Positions 19,051 to 28,125 of a DNA stretch of 64,000 bases are shown one piece after another. A program made the translations under genes and the position numbers. A model generated the notes under the pieces. That model saw only the letters and a program-made list of their open reading frames with translations. It made no database searches and was not told the DNA's origin. The stretch covers positions 62,001-126,000 of the forward strand of contig JAEZFD010000072.1 in the NCBI GenBank assembly GCA_023417655.1, in the 5' to 3' direction. How positions within the stretch are numbered: position 1 is the stretch's first letter; every line of letters starts with the position of its first letter. This DNA is from Planctomycetota bacterium (lineage in GTDB: Bacteria; Planctomycetota; Planctomycetia; Planctomycetales; Planctomycetaceae).

Positions 19051-19444
19051 ACTGGAAACCGCACTGCTCGGGCTGTTGCAACGCGCCGAGGGACCGTACC
19101 GCCGGGCACTCGCCATGATCGAGATGTGCCTGCCGGATCCGGATCCAGCGGCTGACGAGATCTCGGACTGCCTGTCACGGCTGGAGCCGCTCATGCGTCA
19201 GGCTCAGGAGATCGAAGTCGAACTGGCGCCACGCCGGCAAGAGTGGATTGAACGGGGTTATAAACCTGACTCATCAACCAGACAGGTTTTTGCAGATCAT
19301 CAGAAGCTGCTTGGATCGCTCCTTGAGAAAATCCATCGACTTGAGCAGAGAATGCTGAGCCTCCGACAAAAAGCAAAGCCGGAAGTGGATACCTGGATCC
19401 GCCATCAGCAGATGCAACGGGCTTATCAGCAGGCGAGTCGCTGA
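19034..19444 (+). CDS. Small helical protein, possibly a flagellar or secretion chaperone
   Basis: 136 residues from the ATG at 19034, inside the 3' end of the previous gene, with GGAG eleven bases upstream. The protein is all-helical and charged, with heptad-like leucines (QKLLGSLLEKIHRLEQRMLSLRQKAK). It lacks a signal peptide and membrane segment, so it is cytoplasmic. Size and helical character recall FlgN/FliT-type chaperones, and flagellar genes lie 4 kb away. No diagnostic motif is present and I do not assign a family. Confidence 0.6.
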   Translation: MSEQTKLETALLGLLQRAEGPYRRALAMIEMCLPDPDPAADEISDCLSRLEPLMRQAQEIEVELAPRRQEWIERGYKPDSSTRQVFADHQKLLGSLLEKIHRLEQRMLSLRQKAKPEVDTWIRHQQMQRAYQQASR

Positions 19445-19628
19445 CCGGATGAACAAGTCATCTCCGAGAATATTCGGTTGAATCTGGAGTTCGCAGTTGA
19501 AGATCAAATGAAAGTACCGACGTGATTCCAAATTGAATCCGTCGACGCGGCGTTCCCGCGTGACGCTAACGGCAAATGAGTTCCTGCTTTGATAGCACCA
19601 ACTTCCCGCGGGGGCGGGGGAGGGCGCG

Positions 19629-20585
19629 ATGTCTGTCATCTTTCAATCACGGGTCATGCTTCAGGTTCTGGAGCAGGCAAAACGCTATGCCCGCAGTTCG
19701 ATCACCGTTCTTCTGTGCGGTGAGAGTGGAACCGGCAAGGAAGTTCTCGCCCGCTATCTGCATCAGAACAGTCCCCGCCACCAGTTCTCCTATTTGAGGG
19801 TGAACTGCGCGGCATTGTCGGACGGTCTGGTCGAGAGTGAACTTTTCGGCCACGAGGCAGGTTCATTCACCGGGGCGCAGGCTCTGCGCAAAGGACACTT
19901 CGAGAACGCGGGCGACGGCTCGATCTTTCTCGACGAAATCAGTGAATTGCCGCTGACGTCTCAAGCAAAATTGCTCAGAGTCCTTGAAGAACGCGAGTTC
20001 CAGCGGGTCGGTGGAAACGACACCCTGCAGCTGAAATCCCGAGTCATCGCCGCGACCAACCGCGATCTTGAGACCGAAGTCGAACGGGGACTATTCCGCC
20101 ATGATCTCTATCACCGACTGAATGTCCTGCCGCTGCAACTGCCTCCGCTGCGCGATCGCCGGGAGGATATTCCGGCACTCGTCAATTACTTCATCCAGCA
20201 ATCACAGGCGGATCTGGATCACCGGGTGCGCGGAGTCACCCGGCCGGTGATGGAGAAGCTCTGCGATTACGACTGGCCTGGAAACATCCGTGAATTACGG
20301 AATGTGATTCTGCGATGCTGCGTCCTTTCGACGGGTGACACAATTCAAAATGTCGAGTTCTTCAGCACGAAGCCGACGGCACTTATTGTTCCCGAAGTGG
20401 AAGGAACCGGACTACCTGACGGCTTTGAGCATCTGTCGTTGGAGGAGATCGAACGACAGGTCATTCTCCGCCGGCTGGAAATCTATCGCGGAAACAAGAA
20501 TCAGGCTGCCGCAGCATTAGGGGTCACGCCGAGAACTCTGCGAAACAAGATGACCGAGTACCGCAAACTCGGCTATGTCTGCTAA
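19629..20585 (+). CDS. Sigma-54 dependent activator without receiver domain
   Basis: 318 residues, starting directly with the AAA+ domain. Visible parts are Walker A GESGTGKE (31-38), the sigma-54 contact loop as GSFTGA (78-83; the usual form is GAFTGA), Walker B GSIFLDEI, the arginine-finger region and WPGNIRELRN. A C-terminal Fis-type helix-turn-helix follows (NQAAAALGVTPRTLRNKM). A GGGGGAGGG site precedes the ATG. With no regulatory domain it is probably controlled by abundance or by a partner protein, as for FlgR/FleQ-like flagellar activators; proximity to flagellar genes makes that role possible but unproven. Confidence 0.9.
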   Translation: MSVIFQSRVMLQVLEQAKRYARSSITVLLCGESGTGKEVLARYLHQNSPRHQFSYLRVNCAALSDGLVESELFGHEAGSFTGAQALRKGHFENAGDGSIFLDEISELPLTSQAKLLRVLEEREFQRVGGNDTLQLKSRVIAATNRDLETEVERGLFRHDLYHRLNVLPLQLPPLRDRREDIPALVNYFIQQSQADLDHRVRGVTRPVMEKLCDYDWPGNIRELRNVILRCCVLSTGDTIQNVEFFSTKPTALIVPEVEGTGLPDGFEHLSLEEIERQVILRRLEIYRGNKNQAAAALGVTPRTLRNKMTEYRKLGYVC

Positions 20586-20704
20586 CAGTGTCCGCTAACA
20601 GTCTGACCGGGTTGAGCGCGGATCAATGTGAATGAGCCTCCCGGGGAGCATCGCGTGGGGTTATCCCTGCACGATGAGGCCGGTTGCCTGACCTGAACTC
20701 CGAA

Positions 20705-21760
20705 CTACTTCGCTTCGTTCTGAAGCTGGAAGTCTTCGATCTTCTTGTGCAGCGTGTTCCGGTTGATCCCCAGTTTCGTCGCGGCTTTCGTCTGCGTCCC
20801 CTGACAACCACGAAGAACCTGCAGGATCAGTTCCTTCTCGACGAGCCCCATTACATGCTCGTGACATTTTCCTTCGTCGGAGACCTCGCTGAGGCTGCGT
20901 TCGACCAACTCTCGGCAAAGTGACTGCAGCTCATTGCGATCAACCCGTCCGAGCCGAACAGGGGCTTCGCCTCGGACGTGAGTCGGGAGGAGATCAGGGG
21001 TCAGTTCATTGCCGTCGGCCAGGACGATTGCCCGTTCGATGTAATTCTGCAGTTCGCGGACATTACCCGGCCAGAGATAGGACTTGAAAAAAGAGAGCGC
21101 ATCTGACGTCACCGAGAGAACGGGTCGCCGGTTTTGAGCGGCATAGCGTTCGACAAAGAAGTTGACCAGTTCAGGGATATCGTCCCGACGTTCCCGGAGC
21201 GGAGGAACATAAATCGGCAGGACATTCAGGCGATAATACAAATCCTCCCGGAAGGACCCGCCGTCAACCATCTCAGTAAGGTCTCGGTTCGTTGCGGCGA
21301 TGATTCGGCAGTCGACGCTGATCGTTCGTGTATCGCCGACCCGTTCGAACTGGTGTTCCTGCAGCACCCGTAGCAGTTTGACCTGCAGTGTATGGTTCAC
21401 CGAGTTGATCTCATCGAGGAAAATCGTTCCCCCGTGAGCCGCCTCAAATCGCCCGGTGCGGTTTTCGATTGCGTTTGTGAAGGCACCTTTGACGTGCCCA
21501 AAAAGTTCGCTTTCCAGCAGACTTTCGCTTAACGCCCCGCAATTCACGCGGACGAAGGGTCCCGTTGCACGGGGACTGAGCTCGTGGACAGATCTCGCGA
21601 CGAGTTCCTTCCCGGACCCGGTTTCTCCCAGAAGCAGCACTGTTGCTGAGCTATTCGCGATTTTGCGGATATGTCGGAACAATTCGCGCATGGCGACGCT
21701 GCTGCCGATGAAACCCTCGAATGGCGGGGCATCCGCCAGAGCTGACTTGGAGTTCGCCAT
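20705..21760 (-). CDS. Sigma-54 dependent activator with GAFTNA loop
   Basis: 351 residues. A short N-terminal tail (about 15 residues) leads into an AAA+ domain with Walker A GETGSGKE (45-52), Walker B GTIFLDEI, and WPGNVRELQN. A linker and a Fis-type helix-turn-helix follow (TKAATKLGINRNTLHKKI). The sigma-54 contact loop reads GAFTNA (92-97) instead of GAFTGA, an unusual change at the fifth position. There is no receiver domain. The gene is convergent with the other activator at 19629. Targets are unknown. Confidence 0.9.
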   Translation of the reverse strand: MANSKSALADAPPFEGFIGSSVAMRELFRHIRKIANSSATVLLLGETGSGKELVARSVHELSPRATGPFVRVNCGALSESLLESELFGHVKGAFTNAIENRTGRFEAAHGGTIFLDEINSVNHTLQVKLLRVLQEHQFERVGDTRTISVDCRIIAATNRDLTEMVDGGSFREDLYYRLNVLPIYVPPLRERRDDIPELVNFFVERYAAQNRRPVLSVTSDALSFFKSYLWPGNVRELQNYIERAIVLADGNELTPDLLPTHVRGEAPVRLGRVDRNELQSLCRELVERSLSEVSDEGKCHEHVMGLVEKELILQVLRGCQGTQTKAATKLGINRNTLHKKIEDFQLQNEAK

Positions 21761-22862
21761 AGAAAATCAAATCGTGCAACAGAAAAGAGCAGGGCTGCAT
21801 GGATTGTATGCACAGAAAAACAGATTGAGAAGTCTCTCCGCTACCGCTTCTCGCCGGCCCCTTCTTGGCCCTAAGTTCTTTCTGGCGAACGCAAGGAAAC
21901 TGCGCAGGTCAATTGCGTTCGCTCTGTTTTCTGGCAGATTCAGAACCTCTGCGAGTGCATATTTCCGCCGGGGTTCTGTGGAGGCGCGGGAAGGAGCCCC
22001 TCACGCAATCTGCGGTCGGACGAGGTCAACCGGTGGGAATTCCTCTGGATTCGCACTGCCTCAATTGAAGAGAAATCCTGTCGGGTGAAGCTCACAAAGG
22101 TCGTCATCACCGGCAATCAGCGGAAGATTCTTTGATCGTAAGAGACGGAGTAAACGGGACGCGATTTAATCAGGTGCGAGAGTGCAGTCATAATCGCGTT
22201 GTTATGAGGATCAAAGATGAACGTCGCGCTCTCTTTGCTTGCCAGCGAAGTGTGAATCTCGAGTGGTGAACGACTCCATGACGTGTGGCGGTGACGGGCA
22301 GATCAAAAGGCACAATGGTCTAATGTTCTGAAGGGTTGCAGAGCGTGTGAGCTTGTTTCGGCGAGGAGAATTGGAGTTCGTCCATCCAGCGTTCGCGAAT
22401 CGTTGCGCGGCTGAACCTTTTATTGCGGGTCCTGTTCATTTGAGGAGCCGCTTCCCCACAGGGCGAGGTCAAGGGTTTCGAACAAGTCGTTGCGTTCATT
22501 AGAACGTCGGACGGACGAGAGAGGGTGAGCAGGGGGGCGACATCTGGAGTGATCCCAAGGGGGATCCCAGGGATGCGAAGGCTCTTTACAATAGAAATGG
22601 AATGACCAGCACCCGTCCCCACAGGTCCTCATCACGACTCGCAGGTCTCGAGTTGGACGGTTGAGCGGAGTCGGCGCAGATCAGTTCAATTGAGAAGCAA
22701 ATTCCATTCAAAGAATTCAGTTTTTACAACGAAAGTGGCTGAGTTTTGGCAAAACCCTGTTTACTCTGACAACTTTCCCTAGAATGAGTTTGAACAGAAA
22801 CTAGACAGAAAACTCCCAGTGCATCATCGGGAGGCTGACCTGAATTGTTCGTCGGAGCCTCT
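21761..22862. other. Long intergenic region (1.1 kb) without a recognised gene
   Basis: Lies between the start of the minus-strand activator and the hybrid kinase. Only short frames without ribosome binding sites are present, none with a recognisable motif. It contains one copy of a dispersed 16-base core (22296-22311) that is also found exactly at 53461-53476. The last 150 bases are AT-richer and probably hold the kinase promoter. Confidence 0.5.
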
Positions 22863-25640
22863 ATGCGGAATTTTCTCAGGCGCCTCTTTCACCGGCATAC
22901 GGCCGAAGAAAGGAACGCCAGCTTGGCGGAAGGCTGGAATGAAGAGCGATTTTCTCAGCTTATCGCAGGCGTTCAGGATTACGCAGTCATTCTTCTTGAT
23001 CACAGTGGAAAAGTCATCTCCTGGAATGCAGGAGCCGAACGGATCAAGGGCTATCAGGCCAACGAAATCATCGGTCGAAATTTCTGCTGCTTTTATCCCA
23101 AGGAACTCCAGGCGTCAGGGTGGCCTGAACGTGAGTTGGCCGCGGCTTCGGAGACAGGACGATTCGAAGATGAAGGCTGGAGGATCCGGAAGGACGGCAC
23201 CCGATTCTGGGCAAACGTCGTTATCACGGCAATTCGGAACGACAAAGGTGAGTTGAACGGCTTTTTGAAGATCACACGTGATCTGACCGAACGCCATCAG
23301 GCAGAGCAGACCCTGAAACTCAGTGAAGAGCGTTTCCGCCTGATTGTCGAGGGCGTGAAAGATTATGCGATCTTCATGCTGGATACCGAGGGGAGGGTCG
23401 CCACCTGGAGTTCCGGGGCCGAACGAATCAAGGGCTATCGAGCCGAGGAGATCATCGGTCGCCACTTCTCACAGTTCTATCCTCCAGACGCAATCGCCCG
23501 CGACTGGCCAAATGAAGAACTTCGTCGGGCCGTCGCCGATGGACGCATTGAAGATGAAGGTTGGCGAATTCGCAAAGACGGCTCCCGTTTCTGGGCGAAC
23601 GTCGTTATCACAGCATTACGTGATGGGCATGGCATTCTCCGGGGCTTCACTAAAGTCACCAGAGACCTCACGGAACGCCGGCAGGCTGAAGAGAACGCAC
23701 GACAGCTGCAGAATGAAGAAGTGGCCCGAAAAGCGGCCGAGAAAAGTGCTCACGATGCGCAGTTGGCGCGAGAAGAGGAACGCCGACACCGGGCTCAGCT
23801 GCAAGTAACGCTTAACAGCATCGGAGATGGCGTCATCGTCACAGATCATGTCGGACGGGTGACCTTTCTCAATCCGATCGCGATGAATCTGACCGGCTGG
23901 AGTTCGCAAGATGCGGCCGGGCTTCCCATCGAGACTATCTTCAACATTGTGAACGAAGGGACTCGCAAGCCGGTAGAAAATCCGGTGACGAAAGTGCTCA
24001 AGGAAGGCATCGTCGTTGGCTTGGCGAATCATACGATCTTGATTGCCCGGGATGGCCGGGAGTTTCCGATTGACGATTCCGGGGCTCCGATTTTCGGGGA
24101 AGATGGAACGCTCTCAGGCGTGGTCCTTGTTTTCCGGGATGTGACAGAAGCCAAACGCGCCGCGGCCGCGCGTCTGCACCTGGCATCTATCGTGGAGTCG
24201 TCGGACGATGCGATCATCGGTCATTCACTCGACGGCATTATCCAAAGCTGGAATCGGGGTGCTGAGAATCTTTACGGATATCAGGCAGAAGAGATCATCG
24301 GCCAGTCCCTGCAGATCCTGATTCCGCCCAATCATCCCGATGAACTTCCTCAGAATCTCCAACGGCTCGTCAATGGAGAACATCTCGAGCATTTTGAAAC
24401 CGAGCGAGTACGTAAAGACGGAAGCCGGGTCGATGTCTCTCTGACGATTTCTCCGATCCGCAATGCCTCCGGCGAGATCATTGGGGCGTCCAAAATTGCC
24501 CGTGACATTTCAGGTCGGAAGGAAGAAGACCGCCAAAAGAACGAGTTTCTGGCGATGCTCGCTCATGAGCTCAGGAATCCGCTGGCGGCGATTCTCAGCG
24601 GAGTCGAAGTCCTCCGGATGCCCGGGAGCGACGAGGAGGAATCCAATGAGATTCTGACGATTATCTCCCGGCAAACATTGCATCTGGTCCGCCTCGTGGA
24701 CGACCTGATCGATATCAGCCGAATCACACGCGGGACTCTGGAACTGCGCAAGGAGAATCTCACTCTCACCGAGGCGGTGAAGCAGGCGATCGAGATGTGC
24801 AGTTCAACAGTCCAGGAACGTCAACAGCATCTGCATGTCAAACTTCCTGACGGAGAATGCTTGCTGCTGGCCGACAAAACCCGCCTTGCTCAGGCCATCT
24901 GCAACTTGATCACCAATGCCTCCAAATACAGCGGCCGCGGAAGTCCGATCTGGCTGACTGCAAAACGAGAGGGGAGTGAAGCGGTCATTTCGATTAAGGA
25001 CTCAGGAGTCGGGATTCCTCAATCACTCCTCCCCAAAGTTTTTGACATGTTCTTCCAGCTGAAGCAGGCGACGGACGAACCCCAGAAAGGAATCGGGGTC
25101 GGTCTTGCGATCGTGAAGCGCCTGGTGGAACTTCATGGCGGGACAGTCGAAGGCTATAGCGATGGCCCGGGACTGGGATCGGAATTCCGGATCCGGCTCC
25201 CACTTGTCGTGCGGGAGACGCCGGAAGCAGACTCCGTTCAAGTGCCGTCTCAAAAGGCGGAGAGCGAAACAGGGGTTCGTGTCCTCGTTGTCGACGATAA
25301 TCACGACGCCGCGAATCTGCTCTCACGAGCCCTGAGACGTCTAGGACATGAGGTCCTCACCGCATATAACGGACAAAACGCGATTGATGCAATTGTTCCG
25401 TTTCAGCCTGATGCGGTTTTTCTTGACCTTGGCATGCCGACACTGGATGGGTTTGAAACTTGTCAGCGGATCAGAGAGATCCCTCTCAAACACAAACTCT
25501 ACATTGCCGCACTGACGGGTTGGGGACAATCAGAGGACCGGATTCGGACTCAGGCCGCTGGTTTTGATCATCATCTTGTCAAGCCGGTCGAACCGCTCGC
25601 AGTTCATCAGATCCTGCAGCAGTTACAGCAGCATGCGTAG
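22863..25640 (+). CDS. Hybrid sensor histidine kinase with four PAS domains and a receiver
   Basis: 925 residues from the ATG at 22863 (GGAG five bases upstream; a TTG at 22845 with GGGAGG ten bases upstream is an alternative). Two closely similar PAS domains (about 28-145 and 155-270) each contain ERIKGY, EEIIGR-like and EDEGWRIRKDG segments. A coiled-coil linker follows, then two more PAS domains (about 310-430 and 440-555). Next come HisKA with His568 in LAHELRNPLAAI, an HATPase domain (NLITNASKYSG, DSGVGI, GIGVGLAIVKRL) and a C-terminal receiver with Asp855 in VFLDLGMP. No membrane helix or DNA-binding output is present. It is a cytoplasmic sensor, possibly redox- or ligand-responsive through PAS. 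Confidence 0.93.
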   Translation: MRNFLRRLFHRHTAEERNASLAEGWNEERFSQLIAGVQDYAVILLDHSGKVISWNAGAERIKGYQANEIIGRNFCCFYPKELQASGWPERELAAASETGRFEDEGWRIRKDGTRFWANVVITAIRNDKGELNGFLKITRDLTERHQAEQTLKLSEERFRLIVEGVKDYAIFMLDTEGRVATWSSGAERIKGYRAEEIIGRHFSQFYPPDAIARDWPNEELRRAVADGRIEDEGWRIRKDGSRFWANVVITALRDGHGILRGFTKVTRDLTERRQAEENARQLQNEEVARKAAEKSAHDAQLAREEERRHRAQLQVTLNSIGDGVIVTDHVGRVTFLNPIAMNLTGWSSQDAAGLPIETIFNIVNEGTRKPVENPVTKVLKEGIVVGLANHTILIARDGREFPIDDSGAPIFGEDGTLSGVVLVFRDVTEAKRAAAARLHLASIVESSDDAIIGHSLDGIIQSWNRGAENLYGYQAEEIIGQSLQILIPPNHPDELPQNLQRLVNGEHLEHFETERVRKDGSRVDVSLTISPIRNASGEIIGASKIARDISGRKEEDRQKNEFLAMLAHELRNPLAAILSGVEVLRMPGSDEEESNEILTIISRQTLHLVRLVDDLIDISRITRGTLELRKENLTLTEAVKQAIEMCSSTVQERQQHLHVKLPDGECLLLADKTRLAQAICNLITNASKYSGRGSPIWLTAKREGSEAVISIKDSGVGIPQSLLPKVFDMFFQLKQATDEPQKGIGVGLAIVKRLVELHGGTVEGYSDGPGLGSEFRIRLPLVVRETPEADSVQVPSQKAESETGVRVLVVDDNHDAANLLSRALRRLGHEVLTAYNGQNAIDAIVPFQPDAVFLDLGMPTLDGFETCQRIREIPLKHKLYIAALTGWGQSEDRIRTQAAGFDHHLVKPVEPLAVHQILQQLQQHA

Positions 25641-25706
25641 ACGCCAAGGGCGATCCTGTCCGAGCAGCGAGACCGAAGCTCTATCCGTATCCCGGAAAAC
25701 AGGGAG

Positions 25707-25728
25707 GCTGCATGCCCTCGGATGCAGC
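25707..25728 (+). terminator. Stem-loop after the hybrid kinase
   Basis: Arms GCTGCAT (25707-25713) and ATGCAGC (25722-25728), loop of eight, 67 bases after the kinase stop. There is no following T-run, so terminator activity is uncertain. The remaining bases up to 25940 hold nothing else that I recognise except GAGGAG before the next gene. Confidence 0.3.
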
Positions 25729-25940
25729 ATTGCGGAGAAAAATTTCCAATTCGTCCGATCGTAAGGAAGTTCAGATGTTCGCGAAGCGGCCGCGCTGATG
25801 AGCTGCGCGTTTCAGGCGACTCTTTCTCTGGTCACCCTTGATTCAACTCGATACTTTCACGGCTGAGCGAGACTTTCGCGATGCAGCCCCCGAATTGATG
25901 GCGTTCCGGAGCCGCGAAACAGGTTGAAGAGGAGCAGACG

Positions 25941-26663
25941 ATGGGTAGAGATTTCGAGAATCGAAAGAACGCGATCTTCAAAACGGCCGGACAAAAATCC
26001 AAGCTGTACTCACGTTACGGCAAGCAGGTGTATGTCGCTGCGAAGAACGGTGTTCCCGACCCTGAGTCCAATCCTGCACTCCGGAGCATGATCGAAAAAG
26101 CGAAGCGCGATCAGGTCCCGGGGCACGTGATTGAAAAAGCGATCCAGAAGGCGAAGGGCGCCGGCGGGGAGAACTTTGTTCCCGCCCGCTATGAGGGCTT
26201 CGGGCCCGGCGGATGCATGGTCGTCGTCGACTGTCTGACTGACAATAATCAGCGGACGATTTCTGAAGTCCGAAACTGCTTTACTAAGACGGGCTCCAAG
26301 CTCGGGGCGACTGGTTCCGTTTCGATGTGGTTCGACGAACTGGCGGTTCTTTCATTCAAAGGCGACAACGAAGATCAGGTGCTGGAAGCCCTCCTCGACG
26401 CCGATGTGAATGTGGAAGATGTCGAAACCAAGAATGGGACCATCACCATTTTCGCTCCGCCGACAGAACTCTTTAAGGCCCGGGGAGCACTGCTGGAGAA
26501 ATTTCCAGGACTCGAATTCGAAGTTCAGGAAATCAACATGTTCCCGCAGAGCATGAAGGCCATCACGGCAGATGATCTGCCGACCTTTGAGAAATTCATG
26601 AACATGCTGAACGACTGCGACGATGTTCAGGAAGTCTATCACAACGCAGAGCTGCCAAGCTGA
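25941..26663 (+). CDS. yebC: YebC/PmpR/TACO1-family protein
   Basis: 240 residues, the usual length. The opening GRDFENRKNAIFKTAGQKSKLYSRYGKQV corresponds to the conserved start of the family (usually GHSKWxNIKxRKxxxDxxK). AIQKAKGAGGENF and RYEGFGPGGCMVVVDCLTDN are the most diagnostic blocks. Members are described as DNA-binding regulators in some bacteria and more recently as ribosome-associated translation factors that relieve stalling. GAGGAG lies eight bases upstream of the ATG. It is a single gene with a terminator just after it. Confidence 0.93.
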   Translation: MGRDFENRKNAIFKTAGQKSKLYSRYGKQVYVAAKNGVPDPESNPALRSMIEKAKRDQVPGHVIEKAIQKAKGAGGENFVPARYEGFGPGGCMVVVDCLTDNNQRTISEVRNCFTKTGSKLGATGSVSMWFDELAVLSFKGDNEDQVLEALLDADVNVEDVETKNGTITIFAPPTELFKARGALLEKFPGLEFEVQEINMFPQSMKAITADDLPTFEKFMNMLNDCDDVQEVYHNAELPS

Positions 26664-26696
26664 GGCAGCTGCCTGAGAAGCGTAGCGAGAGCAGGA

Positions 26697-26740
26697 GGCA
26701 CCGGCCGAGCCATTTTCCACTCAGCCGGTGCCTTTACGTT
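26697..26740 (+). terminator. Terminator after yebC
   Basis: Perfect nine-base arms GGCACCGGC (26697-26705) and GCCGGTGCC (26724-26732) with an 18-base loop, then TTTACGTTTT. It lies between convergent genes and may also stop the minus-strand gene that ends at 26742. Confidence 0.75.
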
Positions 26741-26741
26741 T

Positions 26742-27971
26742 TCATGTGACGAGCGGCGGGAGCATGACTTCGTGCAGCACCTGCCCGTCCAGTGATTTGC
26801 TTGTGATCACGAATCGGGACTCATTCGCCGTGCCTTCCATGATGGTCGCGGCTGCGATCTTCGGGCCGCCTCCCACCAGCTGAGGGAGCGGTTGGGTCTC
26901 CGATTTAGGCATCCAATGGGCTCTGTGAGTATGCCCGGAAACGACCAGCTGAACGCCTCCCTGTTGCAACAGCGGAACCCAGGCATTGCGGCAGACTTCT
27001 GAATAGATCCAGAAATCCGGCGGCGGCTCGTACCCGTCGAACCAGAGTGGGATATGGCAGAACAGGACGCGATAAGGGGCTGACTTGAACCAGTCTTCTT
27101 CAATGACCTTGGCCAGCCACTGGCGTTGACGTTCCCGCATCGCTTCAAAACCAGCGAGTCCGGCGAAGACCGCGCGATCATCCGGCTTGTCTTCTCCGGT
27201 ATCCATGACCAGCACTGCCACCGGTCCACTGCGGAACCCATAGTAAAACCGGTTGTCCGGGTTCCCCGTGAACTTGGACAGCTCCCTCGCGGCAGGTCCA
27301 CGGACGTCGTGATTGCCCCGCGCATAAGCGAGCGGCCATCGCGAAGAAATTTCGAGCCCACTCGGTGCCAGATACTGGGCACGCATTTTCGCCGGATCGT
27401 AAATGTCGTTCGATTGATCGCCGTTCCAGAGCAGGAAATCGGGTCGGTAGGAGTCGGTCAGTTCCACCAGCTTCTTGATCGTTTCCTGATTCTCATGAGT
27501 GTCGTTCCAGATGGTGAACTTCGTCTCGGCGGAATCAGGGTTGAGGGTCCGGAACTCTTTCACTTCAGTCGAAACAGCTTCCCCTTGATGAATCTTGTAA
27601 GCAGACTGGAAGTGAATCGTTCGCGCCACGACTCGATAACGGATTGTCGAATTCACCGGCAGCGGAGGCAGAACAAACTTCAGAACGTTCTGGTCATACG
27701 GGAGCAGTCCGGCTGATTCACCTTGAATTTTCTGGAACTCGCCATCGCCAACCGCGAGTTCCAAATACCCGCTGGCTGGACCATTCACCGACTGCAGGAT
27801 CGACAGCGATTCCGGGGCAGGTCCGCTGACGACCGGATGCCCCACAAAAAGGGGCAGCGACTCGGCAGGCTTCTCAGCAGCACGTGATTCTGCAGAACCA
27901 CTCAACTGTCCGACCGCCGCCACTCCCAGACTTGCCGCCAGTGACGAATTCAGAAATTCACGTCGACGCAT
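26742..27971 (-). CDS. Tat-exported calcineurin-like metallophosphoesterase
   Basis: 409 residues. The ATG at 27971 has GAGGAG six bases upstream. The N-terminus RRREFLNSSLAASLG is a twin-arginine signal. The middle carries a beta-rich, purple-acid-phosphatase-like N-terminal domain (about 35-165). The metallophosphoesterase motifs then appear in order: WNDTHE (first motif, with Asn in place of the usual first Asp), LLWNGDQSND, ARGNHDVRG, LFCHIPLWF and SGHTHRAHW. It acts outside the cytoplasm on an unknown phosphoester. Confidence 0.88.
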   Translation of the reverse strand: MRRREFLNSSLAASLGVAAVGQLSGSAESRAAEKPAESLPLFVGHPVVSGPAPESLSILQSVNGPASGYLELAVGDGEFQKIQGESAGLLPYDQNVLKFVLPPLPVNSTIRYRVVARTIHFQSAYKIHQGEAVSTEVKEFRTLNPDSAETKFTIWNDTHENQETIKKLVELTDSYRPDFLLWNGDQSNDIYDPAKMRAQYLAPSGLEISSRWPLAYARGNHDVRGPAARELSKFTGNPDNRFYYGFRSGPVAVLVMDTGEDKPDDRAVFAGLAGFEAMRERQRQWLAKVIEEDWFKSAPYRVLFCHIPLWFDGYEPPPDFWIYSEVCRNAWVPLLQQGGVQLVVSGHTHRAHWMPKSETQPLPQLVGGGPKIAAATIMEGTANESRFVITSKSLDGQVLHEVMLPPLVT

Positions 27972-28125
27972 CAAATGCTCCTCAAAAGGCAGGCAGGGGG
28001 GGCATAGCGGAACAGCAGAACTGTTGCCGATCAGAATAGTTCGATCAAGTTCGGAACCACAGGTGGGACTTGTTTACGGCATCGGCTGTTTGCTATCAGC
28101 GACTCTTAATCACAACGACTGACAG

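Noticed and set aside
22320..22622. A 100-codon minus-strand frame in the 1.1-kb gap
   Set aside because: No family, no start signal, atypical composition.
22863..23700. Tandem similar blocks considered as a DNA repeat array or CRISPR-like structure
   Set aside because: They are two in-frame PAS domains of one kinase, not a separate repeat array.
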